Origin: Acholoe squamosa
Taxonomy: Eukaryota; Annelida; Polychaeta; Phyllodocida; Polynoidae
Length of the DNA stretch: 64,000 bases
Reading direction: 5' to 3'
NCBI GenBank assembly: GCA_949317995.1
Contig: OX439043.1
Coordinates: 6,378,501 to 6,442,500 of the forward strand
Made by a program: the position numbers and the translations under genes. Shown piece after piece: positions 54,875 through 64,000 of the stretch. The notes beneath the pieces were generated by a model. That model was given only the letters and a program-made list of their open reading frames with translations, was not told where the DNA came from and did no database searches. The first letter of the stretch is position 1, and the number at the start of each line of letters is the position of its first letter.

Positions 54875-55909
54875 CTATTCATTCCTGGATTTTTGGCATT
54901 CAGTTTTACCATGTCCAGAGGAACTGCAAGCACTGCAAACATGTCTATACTTGCAGGGGTCCCTTACACAACCTTCTGCTCTATTAAAAGCATAGCAAGA
55001 ATTATTTGAGATTTTTTGTTTGATACCATTCCTAGTCTTGGTGGCATATGCCTTCTGTGCTTGAACAGTACCATCATATGATAAGTGCCTCAGAATGTCA
55101 GAGTTGTCTATAATCCCAAAGGCCTCTATCCCATCCTTATTTGCCCTGGTCCTAACTGATTTGTCGTATGCCAATAGGGCTGCTACTGTATACATTCTTG
55201 TACCAGCCTTTTCAACCAGAACTTGGAGATGTTTTAACATGCCTTCTACATCACTGTTGTCCTTGTAATAATCTAAGATAAAACTCAAGTTGACTAGCAT
55301 CAATTTCTCAACGGTATCGATCTTTTCTCGTTTTTTTACATACATTTCGTGGTCAAACTCACCATATTTGGTATTGGTGTAAAGTTTGGATGTAGTAGAA
55401 TCTACTGACGACCCTCCTGAAGACGACCGAGGTCTCTGACGAGTGGAAAAGGATGATTTCGATCTCCGGCGACGACCACGATGCCCGACTTCGTCCCATT
55501 TCGAACCGTCGCTAAGGACGCTAGGGGACCGCTGCCTGGTTACGCGGCTGCGCTCTCGGTGAGATGACGTCACTGGTCGTTGACAAACATTCGCACGTGT
55601 ATGCTGCCACGCCCCCTCAATAGATTTCGTCTCGTCTTTCCTGTCCCTTCCAGCCACCAGCTCCTGCAGCAAGCCTTTGATACTGCACAACTCGTCCTCC
55701 AACGACTCCAGTCTCTCCGTCTGGTCAATGAGCTGTTCTCCTTCCAAACCCTTAGTGTGGTTGGGTGAGATGGACCTCCGATCCACCCCAGAAGATTCAA
55801 GCTCACTCGCAAATCCTGAATTGACCGATTCCACCGTTTTCTTAGCCGATTTGGCTGATTTTTTAGAGGCCATAGCCGCTTTGGCAACTCTAGTTGATTT
55901 CCTCCCCAT
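54875..55909 (-). CDS. gag: Ngaro-like Gag with CCCH and CCHC fingers (344 aa)
   Basis: Starts at ATG 55909 (MGRKSTRVAK; upstream codons are non-ATG). A Lys-rich N-terminus and a possible coiled coil (about 75-90, QTERLESLEDELCSIKGLLQ) are followed by an R/S-rich stretch (RGRRRRSKSSFSTRQRPRSS), a globular middle (about 190-300), and at the C-terminus a C-x8-C-x4-C-x3-H motif (from CYAFNRAEGC) directly followed by a C-x2-C-x4-H-x4-C knuckle (CSACSSSGHGKTEC). The double finger is characteristic of DIRS-order Gag proteins and binds the element RNA. Stop codon is TAG; the following frame is open into RT. Confidence 0.88.
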   Translation of the reverse strand: MGRKSTRVAKAAMASKKSAKSAKKTVESVNSGFASELESSGVDRRSISPNHTKGLEGEQLIDQTERLESLEDELCSIKGLLQELVAGRDRKDETKSIEGAWQHTRANVCQRPVTSSHRERSRVTRQRSPSVLSDGSKWDEVGHRGRRRRSKSSFSTRQRPRSSSGGSSVDSTTSKLYTNTKYGEFDHEMYVKKREKIDTVEKLMLVNLSFILDYYKDNSDVEGMLKHLQVLVEKAGTRMYTVAALLAYDKSVRTRANKDGIEAFGIIDNSDILRHLSYDGTVQAQKAYATKTRNGIKQKISNNSCYAFNRAEGCVRDPCKYRHVCSACSSSGHGKTECQKSRNE

Positions 55910-55947
55910 CTTGATTTGAAAAATCAAATTTCAATCAAGAAAAACCG

Positions 55948-56151
55948 TTAAAATTCCAGGGAACACCCAGCGTGGTGTTACCTGTACAGGTGAAAACGAG
56001 CCAATGACGGTTACTTTGAAACCACCTCTTTTATACCAGTGGGTTGTTGACTGTGACGTCATACTATGACATCATTGGTATCCTTACGAGCTGAAAGTAG
56101 TCCCTAACCGTCCGCGGCTAATTATATAAATATACACGAGTGTATATAGTT

Positions 56152-56154
<3 letters not shown>
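55948..56154 (-). repeat. Ngaro split repeat A1 (5' terminal)
   Basis: Copy of 51565-51771; differences include gccaatgacgg against gccaaatacgg and ctaaccgtcc against ctaactgtcc. It would contain the promoter of the element; a tgacgtca site lies in the middle. Confidence 0.9.

Positions 56155-56194
<40 letters not shown>
56154..56194. repeat. (TA)n microsatellite at the 5' edge of Ngaro
   Basis: About 20 TA units abutting repeat A1; the counterpart lies at 51236-51257. Confidence 0.95.
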
Positions 56195-56197
<3 letters not shown>

Positions 56198-56484
56198 ATT
56201 CTTCATATTGAGTCTGCTCATGGGTAAATAAATGTATCTCTATTATGTAGTGCTATCACCAAAATAATAAAAGTAATAGCAGGCATCCCTGGCAGTGAGG
56301 ATGCCATCCCGGGCATTGATGATGCACTTTTGAACAGGAGGCATCCTGTCTTCCTCCCGAGAAAACTGGTGAGGTCATTTCTTAAGGTACTACGACTTCA
56401 CTCAACCACTATGATTTGAGAGCCTAAATGTTTAATGCCAGTGATCGTAGGCAATGCCCCACGACTGATCTGTACGGTTAGCAC
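56195..56484. other. No supported gene
   Basis: No ORF or known repeat recognised except ggtcatttcttaaggtac, reminiscent of the end of the CGACTGCCCT family. Confidence 0.35.
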
Positions 56485-56633
56485 TTATGCTGTATTTACA
56501 TAAGATATAGTAGGACAGTCGTACTGCTGCAAGTGTAACGTATCCCCTACCACAAGGCTGTAATGTCAATAAGCTAATGGTCCCAACTACCATTTGAAGA
56601 TGAGCAGTCGTAGTGTGTTAAGAAATGGCCTCC
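56485..56633 (+). mobile_element. Short dispersed repeat (CGACTGCCCT family)
   Basis: agtaggacagtcgtactgct and gtagtgtgttaagaaatggc match 62961-63100 and, inverted, 23183-23300. Confidence 0.5.
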
Positions 56634-56812
56634 AGACCTGTTCAACAGATGCCCTACGTTGTTGACATAGATTTGTATCCCTGTGGAGGTTCAGCACGGA
56701 GACAGGTGGCACAAGGGAGACAAGAGCAAGTGCCATTAATTAGGTCTCTAGATACTTGATATGTTTCTAATGTAAATTAACCCATATGAGATATATGAGC
56801 ACGGTTATGAGG

Positions 56813-57028
56813 GCCCCAGATGGGTAAAATCGACAAGGGGACAATGCCCCCTCTTAAAATTGACAAGGGACAAAGGGTTGAGACAAGTGACAAATAGCAG
56901 TTCTTAAAATCGACAAAGGACACAGGCCTAGTGACAAGGGACAAGAGGCACTTCTTAAATTCGACAAGGGACAAATACCATTTCTTAGAATCGACAATGG
57001 ACATGGGACCCCCCTGTCCAGGGTCCTG
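56813..57028. repeat. GGTCCC-ended repeat with internal cgacaaggga units
   Basis: Six or so degenerate units of ttcttaaaatcgacaaggga between gggccccagatgg and cccccctgtccagggtcc. A short minus-strand frame here is only the repeat read as protein. Confidence 0.6.
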
Positions 57029-57064
57029 TTATGGGCAGGTGAGAATTACATACGGGCTATTCAG

Positions 57065-57260
57065 CGCTTTAAGTGTTGTGAATGTGGTTGTCATAATGCA
57101 TCACTGAACTGCTGGTGAATGTATCAGGAATGTATGAACCCTGTAGGCTCGACATGAGGCATGAATCTAGCCTTGGTGAGTTACTCGCCAGGACAGTATT
57201 CATGTATTCAACATGACCAATGGGCTTAATACGTTAATGCAAAAGTAGCAGTTAAAAAGT
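57065..57260. mobile_element. TTAA-family MITE, degenerate
   Basis: Contains tcgacatgaggcatgaatct, ttggtgagttactcgccagg and catgaccaatgggctta; the ends are eroded. Confidence 0.55.
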
Positions 57261-57430
57261 TCAGGAGAGAAAGCAGTCAGTATAGAGTATTGGACTGTAT
57301 AATTGCCCGGGTGCTCATTGATTTCGTTCCCACTGTATCCCCCTGCCTATACGACACAGGCGCTTATTTGAATACTGTTTTTAGTGCTTAAAAATGGTTT
57401 CAGTGATCCTGTACCCCGGGCACTTATACT

Positions 57431-58395
57431 AGACTAGATTAGATTAGATTAGATCTTTATTCAGTGTAGTCGTCCTTACTAGGACGTTTTTCCGTGCACC
57501 ATAAGGTGGATTACAATAATGAAGTCCATACCTTAACTCAGTGGGGAGTTTTTACACCATACTTATGATACAGTAGTCCAATCATAGACATCAAATTATA
57601 CAATTTGAAACAGCTGGAAACAGAAACATACTAATTCATGATATAGATATTATAATATAACATTATAACTTAAGGGGACTTGGTGTGAGCCTGCCTCAGT
57701 ATGGGAACCAATAGGGAGCTGAGAGTAGGTGCCTTTTCAGTTTAGAAAGCGATGTATTGCAGCCTTGAAGCGTGCTAGGGTGGGTAGGCGCTGGATGGAG
57801 TATCCCAGGCTGTGACACCTCTATAATATGGCGACCGTTGATAGAAACTAGATTTTGCACGGCGCTTGGCGAACCTAATCTTGAGGTCCCCTCTGGTTCT
57901 AATCTGCGCTTGTTGCAGTGCTTTACTCGCATTGACTTTTTCCACATGATGCATAACAGTTGCTTAGTGTGTCTTATATCAAGTTTTTCAACCTTTGAAA
58001 TGGAATGTAGTTCATCTATTCCGATCTCTCTGACTCGGCGATAGGATTTGATTTACCTCAAGGTGTTTTGATAGCAAATCATGAATGAGCTTCTCAAGGA
58101 GCTTCCCTGGCAGTGGTAATAAAGTGATAGGGCGCCAGTTCTTAATTGATTTAAGATTACCTTTCTTAGGAATAGGCACTAGTAATCCACAAGACCATGA
58201 TGTTGGAAATACACATGTCATAACTGAGCATTTAAGGATATGTAACAATTTATCTGGCATGAATGTAAATATATCTTTCAATACCATGCTATTTATTCCT
58301 TCTAATCTACAGGATTTATCTATGTTAATCTTCTTAACAATATCAGTCACAGTCTGCAGGTTAATGAGGCCATCTATATCAAATTCAGTATCCAC
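57431..58395 (-). pseudogene. LINE 3' part with internal deletion and TAATC tail
   Basis: 58395-58012 carries RT motifs (VPIPKKGN, NWRPITLLPLPGKLLEKL). The sequence then jumps to the C-terminal tail (around 57890-57760: RTRGDLKIRFAKR and SPYYRGVTAWDTPSS in a shifted frame), so the catalytic centre is missing. The 3' end is aataaagatc followed by four taatc units (plus strand 57431-57454), the microsatellite-type tail of several LINE clades. Inactive. Confidence 0.78.
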
Positions 58396-58400
58396 TTATT

Positions 58401-59397
58401 CACAGAAAAAAATGAATCTAATATTTGCCAAAACCACTAACTTACCTTAGTTAGCACATGTGAATAACACAGGACTAACATTTTACTAACAATGGCTAGG
58501 TGCTTAGTAACATTCACTAACCTATTCAGAGAAGCTAGCTTGACTAAGTCAAGAGAGAAAATAAGTTAAAAGTTAGTAACTTTTCCAAGGTTAGTAGTTT
58601 TGTCTAAGGGTTAGTTTCTCTCACACCAGGTGGCAGTGCAGTTTGTATGGGGATTTTTCTGGTAGGTGCACATCATAGAATAATCTATGGATGTCAAAAT
58701 AATGATGATTTTCAATTACCTTTGACTTGGAAAGTCTTTAACAATTGTACTCATATAACATTTAATAAAATGCACCTAACATATTGATAAGCTATTTGAG
58801 GAAGAAAGATGGAAACACCTTTTATTTGGATATTCAATATACACATTATCCACATTGTTAGTTCTCTGACTTTGTATTCAACTCAGAGTAACCTAGCTCA
58901 GGGGTTGTAAATAAAAATGATTTGAGGCATAGAACATGCTTCTTAAATGAAGAGGTTCTGTTGCAGGAGTCAAAATCCTGATATAGAGTCTAAGACTCAA
59001 AGTAGGTTTTGAATTCAATGTGGCTTACCTACAATAAAGGGTTAGTTTCAAAGGGTTAGGGATTGTATCATATATATTCAGTGATTTAAACTAAACTCTT
59101 CATGTCTGTATGCGAGATTTCCCATGTTTTGATGTTTATAGTATTCAAATATAAAAAAATTTTGCAGAAGATTAAAATTGCAGGCCCTATTCCATATTAC
59201 CAATAAATGAAAGTCTTCGTAAAAGGACTAACAAATTACTAATAATGTCAGGCAAATGCTAACATTTTACTAAGGGTTAGTTCAAAAACGCTAAGATAGC
59301 ATAGGAAGTTTGGACACATGCTTTATGATAACCTTTGCCAAAAAGTTAGTTCGACCTCCTAACTTCTTACTAATAATTGACGATCGTTTTTTTCAGT
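58401..59397. mobile_element. 1-kb TIR-like element rich in gttagta/tactaac
   Basis: The left end cacagaaaaaaatgaatc and the right end (complement cactgaaaaaaacgatcg) are similar inverted termini. Many actaac and gttagt motifs; no ORF. Confidence 0.45.
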
Positions 59398-60039
59398 GTT
59401 TGAGATCCCGGTGCTTAAACGGGCCATTACGGTACCTATGGCCAGGGTACAGCTTACCAGATTGGCCTTTTTAAGCAACCTAAAGCTTATAGATTTCAAT
59501 ACCCCTATACCCCATGGCATTATCTGAGACTGGCACATATTATTTACTGGCTTACATTGACTTCAAAAACTCCTCGCCCCTTGTGCACATATCCAAGAGC
59601 GGCATTTACTGGAGACTCCGGGGCTTAAAATGGCCAATAGTGGACCCCTTATATCAGCCAATACAGAACCCTGCGACTTCCGCATGGTGCACCTGCCTCC
59701 ATATAGTGTGTAAAGGTGGTCTAATTCCTGCCTTGTCGAGTGACGGTTTAATTAAGGTGCACAAAGCAACCACTTGGGGCTGAGCTGATTTGGCACACCT
59801 CTTCATCTCCACCTTGTAATCCGTACCCACCTACGACAACCTCCCATCTTACCCAGGGGGCTATTTCAGAATGATAACCAAAAGGACCTACAATAAGAAA
59901 TCTTAGATTCTCATTCAAAACAGGCCTACGATACAATAAAAATTGTACCAGGTGATAATTTAGAATTACAAGGCAGCTTCATAACTAAAATGTTACAGAA
60001 GTTTTCATTGAATATTGATTTTTCACCACTGAACTTGGA

Positions 60040-60169
60040 TTTTTTAGCGCCTCCCACGCCGCATAGCGGCGGTACCGCGAAGCGCTACAGGAGTGCACTA
60101 TGATGACTTCATTTGCCCCATGTGATGAGGTCTCACAATAGAAAATAACAGTGGGAGGCGTTTTTTTAC
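60040..60169. mobile_element. 130-bp MITE with AGCGCCTCCCAC ends
   Basis: ttttttagcgcctcccac at the left and gtgggaggcgttttttta at the right are inverted; a small cgcatagcggcggtaccgc motif lies inside. Confidence 0.7.
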
Positions 60170-60599
60170 GCGGTCACAACAGCATTTCTTGTTACAAATT
60201 TGTTGGGTTCAAGATTTGTTGTTTTTTTGTGGGTTTTTTTTGTGGGTTTTTTTTGTGTTCACCAGTAGGTTGTAACTGACATTTTGGTAAAAATGAGTTT
60301 CTTCTGTTTTAACATGCATTGACCCTCATCTAGCTACTACCGAAGCTCTGTCTCTGATATTTCTGCCTACAGGCCCCAGTGCAATATTGTTGTTCCTGCT
60401 TTGTGCTATAGTAAGTGAAACACTTCTTTTGCCCCTCCTGCAAAACTTGAAAAGTGCAGTTACAACTTGCACTTAGGCAAGAAAGAATCGTGACAAAATC
60501 CACTTATAGACTGTTACAAACTGTCCAAACATAATTACTGCTTAAAATGCTACAACTCTTCTACCAAATCCCAAGTAATGATGACATAGGGATGAATCT
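60170..60599. other. No supported gene
   Basis: A (gtgggttttttttt) run at 60228-60255; nothing else recognised. Confidence 0.35.
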
Positions 60600-60925
60600 T
60601 AAGCAGGTATTCCACTATATCCTTTTGTTTTGTTTTTAATAATGCGATTATCTTTAAAAATGCAAAAGTATAGAAAAAAATTCCGTTGGATTAGCGAAAA
60701 TTCGGCCAGCCACCGACAGTGGAATTCCTAATTTAAGGGCTGATCCGACCGATTTTTATGCCGACCGCCACAGTGGTGCAATCCCCATAAGTGCGTATTC
60801 CAGTTCCATCAGTCAGCAGAGAATTTTCTAATCCGATTATTTTTGACAATGCAAAAGTATAAAAAAAAAAGATCAGTCGGATCGGCAAAAATTTGGCTGA
60901 CCAACAGCAGTGGAATAGCTGCTTT
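60600..60925. repeat. Diverged tandem duplication, about 190 bp
   Basis: gcgattatctttaaaaatgc / aaaagtatagaaaaaaatt at 60640-60680 recurs as cgattatttttgacaatgc / aaaagtataaaaaaaaaag at 60835-60870, followed in both by a ccgacagtggaat / caacagcagtggaat stretch. Confidence 0.55.
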
Positions 60926-61290
60926 AGAGAGGAAACTCTGACAAGAGAATAGGCCTTCTCCAGTAAGATTACCAACTCATGGGTGGAAGCTGTGATTGTC
61001 AGATATTTTGAAATAGACCCTGGGCATTCCCCCAGCTCAACACTCAGAGGCAAGCATAGGATGGAAATCTTTATTTGGGGACCCGGGGGATGTGGCTCCG
61101 AAATCACATTGAATCATCAGCTCGAGTGCCCAATGTTAATACATGTCCATATAGGATTTATGATGGAATTGTCATTCCTTGGTGTGTTGTATTTCTTTCT
61201 CGGGCCCATATTTCCCTGATACTACTGTTGAGTAGGTATAATTTGAGTGGTAAGTTGTGGGAATCTTGTGCATTACATTATAAGGTCATC

Positions 61291-62918
61291 ACCCAGCAAA
61301 TTGTCGTTATCTGTCGCCATGATTGGTCATCAATGGTGACTCCTTTCTGAGTGATAACTCACTGCGTCATCTTTCGCCACTGTGTGTCAGTCTCACATGG
61401 CATGACAATTTATCACAACAGTCACCAACATGATCTCACTCACTGCGTGAGTATGTGCCACCCCTTGTCATCCCTCACAAAGCATGGTGACTTATCACCA
61501 CCATCGCCAACATGGATCTAACTCAGTGCGTGAGTATGTGCCACTGCCTGTCAACTCTCACTCAGAATGGCGGCTTATCACAAGCATCGCCAACATGGAT
61601 CTGACTCACTGTGTGATTATGTACCACTCCCGTGCCACTGGCATCAACTCTCACACAAAATGGCGACTTATCACTACCATTGCCAACATTGGTCTCACTC
61701 AATGCGTGAACTTGTGTCACTCCATGTCAATGATCTCTAAGGATTGCATCATCTGTCACTCACTCTCACTCAGAATGGCAACTTATCACCACCATTGCCA
61801 GCCTTTGTCTCACTCAATGCGTGAATTTGTGTCACTCCAAGTCAATGCTCTCTGAGGATTGCATCATCCGTCACTCACTCTCACTCACAGTGGCAACTTA
61901 TCACCACCATTGCCAAAGTTGTTGAGACAGCACCACTGTTCAACATGTAGCCTATCTAGGAAGTGTGGGCATGAAGTATAAGTCCCATACGTATCAAATG
62001 TGCTTTGTTTCACACTGATTTCCATGTAATACTTCAGAGTTGAATCAAACAAGATTATATAGAGAGAATATCAATTGAATTTAGATAGAGGTATCTCTAA
62101 AATGAAAGCAACTATCCATAAATACCTTTTCTCTGGTTACAGGAAAAATACATAGGGGAATATCAACATGAACACCTTGTCTGTGGTTAGAGGGAAGATA
62201 CATATGGCAATACCTTCTCTGGCAAAACATACTTTGATCTGGCAGATGTGAGGCTGCATGATTACCAATGTCGATGATCATGAGCTTTTCATCTAACAAG
62301 GTGAGTGATCAACCGCCTTGCCATCCCTGGTGAGTGTGAGTCATCACGATCCTCGCCAACCGTGGTGAACATGCTCTATGGCATGGTGTGCGTTTCATCT
62401 AGCGAGGTGAGTGATCACTCGTGTCGCCATCCCTGGTGAGTGTGGGTGATCAAGATCCTCACCATCTGTGGTGAACCTGTGCTATCACGAGGTACGCGTT
62501 TTATCCAGCGAGGTGACTGATCACAATCCTTGCCATCCGTGGTGAATGTGCATTATGACGTGGTGTGCGTCTCATCTAGCGAAGTGAGTGATCACTCATG
62601 TCGCCATCCCTGGTGAGGATGAGTGATCACTCATGTCGCCATCCCTGGTGAGGATGAGTGATCACGATCCTCGCCATCCCTGGTGAACATGTGCTATGAC
62701 GAGGTGTGTGTTTCGTCTAGCGAGGTGAGTGATCACCCGCGTCGCCATCCCTGGTGAGTCTGAGTGATCACCATCCTCGCCATCTAAGGTGAGGCCATGT
62801 GATCACCACCATTGCTATTCCTGGTGATCTTGTGCTATAGCGACGTCGTGTTCCATCTAGCGACATGTGTGAGCCATGTCACACAGGTTGACGAGGAGTC
62901 ACGACAATTTGCTGGGCT
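61291..62918. mobile_element. TIR element containing two tandem-repeat arrays
   Basis: acccagcaaattgtcgt at 61291 is mirrored by acgacaatttgctgggct at 62901-62918. 61400-61930 holds degenerate units around atggcgacttatcaccacca and tcactcagtgcgtgag. 62295-62880 holds a related array in opposite sense, with units around cgccatccctggtgagtg, agtgatcac and catctagcgaggtgag. The unit is about 115-120 bp. No transposase. Confidence 0.65.
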
Positions 62919-62960
62919 GCAGCTTTTGCAGGGGACCCAGACATGTATATAATCTGGGAT

Positions 62961-63100
62961 TGCATAAGGTTTAGTAGGGCAGTCGTACTGGTGCAGACAT
63001 TAGGGACTACTAGTGCATGGTGCTGTTTTGGCCAATTTATTAGGTTCTCACTACGATTTAAAGGGCAGCAGTTGTAGTGTGTTAAGAAATGACCTCCAGC
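62961..63100 (+). mobile_element. Short dispersed repeat (CGACTGCCCT family)
   Basis: ataaggtttagtagggcagt to gtgttaagaaatgacctcc; matches the copies at 56485 and, inverted, 23183. Confidence 0.5.
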
Positions 63101-63612
63101 AGAACCAGAACCAGGGATCCAAAGTGCTCCTGGGAAAGTGCTACAATGCATGAGATGACGGGCCCAGATGATGGTGTTGGTGTAGGCAGAGACTTAAAGG
63201 GGGCCCAGTGAAAAATTTGCAACGATCTAATTGGTCAAGGGGTGGTCATGTGACTTGCTAAAGTGGGTACGTCATAGCTGTGCCAGCCCCCTTATAAGTG
63301 AGCTGCTATAGATCAGTGCCTCAGGAAAGGGGGACATTTTAAAAGGTTTAATAGAAAATGAATCAAATATAACATCAAAATCCCAAAATAAGTTCCAAAA
63401 CGATCATCAAGAAAAGTGGGTGGTCTTTTCCTTTAAAGGACACCATGTATGAACAAATATAAACCAATATTTGCCTACTTTTAACTTATTATGGATAAGT
63501 AAAGAAAAATATTGTGAGAAGTTTGTTTCTTTTCATAAATATTCCCACTTTTGTTCTGTGGTCTTACAGATGCAGCTCTTGTCTTACCTCACAGTGAGTG
63601 TTTACACTCACT

Positions 63613-63721
63613 TTCTCAAGGGGGCACCCCAGTCAGCCTTATAATAGTGCATGGTTGTCTTTACTGATAAGGGTACTGATGACGTCATCAGTACCCTTAT
63701 CTAGGTGACTGGGGTGCCCCC
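63613..63721. repeat. Nested palindrome with perfect 36-bp core
   Basis: Outer arms agggggcaccccagtca and tgactggggtgccccct; inner perfect palindrome 63666-63701 centred on gatgacgtcatc. Strong cruciform potential. Confidence 0.85.
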
Positions 63722-63787
63722 TGCATGCATCATGACGAACAATTGGCATGATGCACCAATGCATCAGCGGCCCGTAAAGGGCTAAAC
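63722..63787. mobile_element. TTAA-family MITE, terminal fragment
   Basis: gcatgatgcaccaatgcatc and agcggcccgtaaagggctaa form the right end of a copy. Confidence 0.65.
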
Positions 63788-63789
63788 TG

Positions 63790-64000
63790 GATGAGTTATT
63801 GTTTAGATAAGTTATTGTTTAGACGAGTTATTGTTTAGATAAGTTATTGTTTAGATAAGTTATTGTTTAGACGAGTTATTGTTTAGATGTGTTATTGTTT
63901 AGATGTGTTATTGTTTAGATGTGTTATTGTTTAGGTGAGTCATTGTTTAGATGAGTTATTGTTTAGATAAGTTATTGTTTAGATGAGTTATTGTTTAGAT
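63790..64000. repeat. 16-bp minisatellite, runs off the window
   Basis: At least 13 units of gatgagttattgttta, with variants at two or three positions (gataag, gacgag, gatgtg); it continues past the window edge. Confidence 0.95.

Larger units (their letters stand above)
51256..56154 (-). mobile_element. Ngaro-like tyrosine-recombinase retrotransposon, apparently complete
   Basis: The order on the minus strand is A1 repeat, gag, RT/RNase H, tyrosine recombinase, B1, A2, spacer, B2. This is the split-direct-repeat layout of Ngaro/PAT-type elements of the DIRS order. The three ORFs are open and all catalytic residues are present. No adenine methyltransferase domain fits between RNase H and recombinase, which favours Ngaro over DIRS or PAT. 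Repeat pairs differ at only a few sites, so insertion is probably recent. (TA)n lies at both edges. Confidence 0.9.
57300..59436. mobile_element. GGGCGCTCATTGATTTC-family MITE split by two later insertions
   Basis: The left part 57300-57428 (cccgggtgctcattgatttc to ccccgggcacttat) and the right part 59400-59436 (tgagatcccggtgcttaaac to ccattacggtacc) together equal the family. Between them sit a LINE and a second TIR element. Confidence 0.6.

Overview
This is eukaryotic, almost certainly metazoan, repeat-dominated DNA. I recognise no intact host protein-coding gene, no rRNA and no functional tRNA. The long reading frames belong to retrotransposons (a Ty3/Gypsy-type element, a Ngaro/DIRS-type tyrosine-recombinase element, fragments of at least three LINEs, a degraded gag-protease remnant) or to an expanded 60-bp repeat. 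The combination of Ngaro, Gypsy, CR1/Jockey-like LINEs, tRNA-derived SINEs and many short inverted-repeat elements fits a marine invertebrate genome. The phylum cannot be decided from the sequence, and this assignment is an inference.

Layout. 1-5.1 kb: hairpin elements, a perfect 20-bp tandem array, and an inverted-repeat element around a G-rich minisatellite. 5.2-9.9 kb: short TIR elements, tRNA-derived SINEs, and the first cluster of a palindromic TTAA-flanked (piggyBac-like) MITE that recurs to the end of the window. 11.36-17.2 kb (minus strand): a Ty3/Gypsy-type element with open gag, protease-RT-RNase H and a small third ORF, no integrase, and a 51-bp direct repeat at both edges. 17.85-17.93 kb: a compact promoter-like cluster of YY1, NRF1, CCAAT and ETS-type sites. 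18.76-22.93 kb: a long copy of a TIR element whose other two copies (5.2 and 39.8 kb) are about 0.6-0.7 kb; it carries about 47 copies of a 60-bp repeat that stays open as protein and is bracketed by a TATA box, an ATG in good context, a stop and two AATAAA signals. 24-31.5 kb: MITEs, a LINE tail and a dead gag-protease fragment. 32.3-34.8 kb: a frameshifted LINE (minus). 35-43 kb: more MITEs and a SINE-rich block that mirrors the one at 6-7 kb in inverted orientation. 44.4-46.9 kb: two inverted 234-bp modules bracketing three palindromic elements. 51.26-56.15 kb (minus): a nearly perfect Ngaro-like element with split direct repeats, gag, RT/RNase H and tyrosine recombinase, inserted in a (TA)n tract. 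57.3-59.4 kb: a nested stack of MITE, LINE and another TIR element. 61.3-62.9 kb: a TIR element filled with tandem repeats. The window ends inside a 16-bp minisatellite.

The genes act only as selfish units. The Gypsy and Ngaro ORFs each supply capsid and reverse transcription, and only Ngaro also supplies its own integration enzyme. The strongest leads are the minigene-like repeat ORF carried by a TIR element, the Gypsy element with intact catalytic residues but no integrase, and the Ngaro element whose gag and RT frames are separated by one in-frame TAG.
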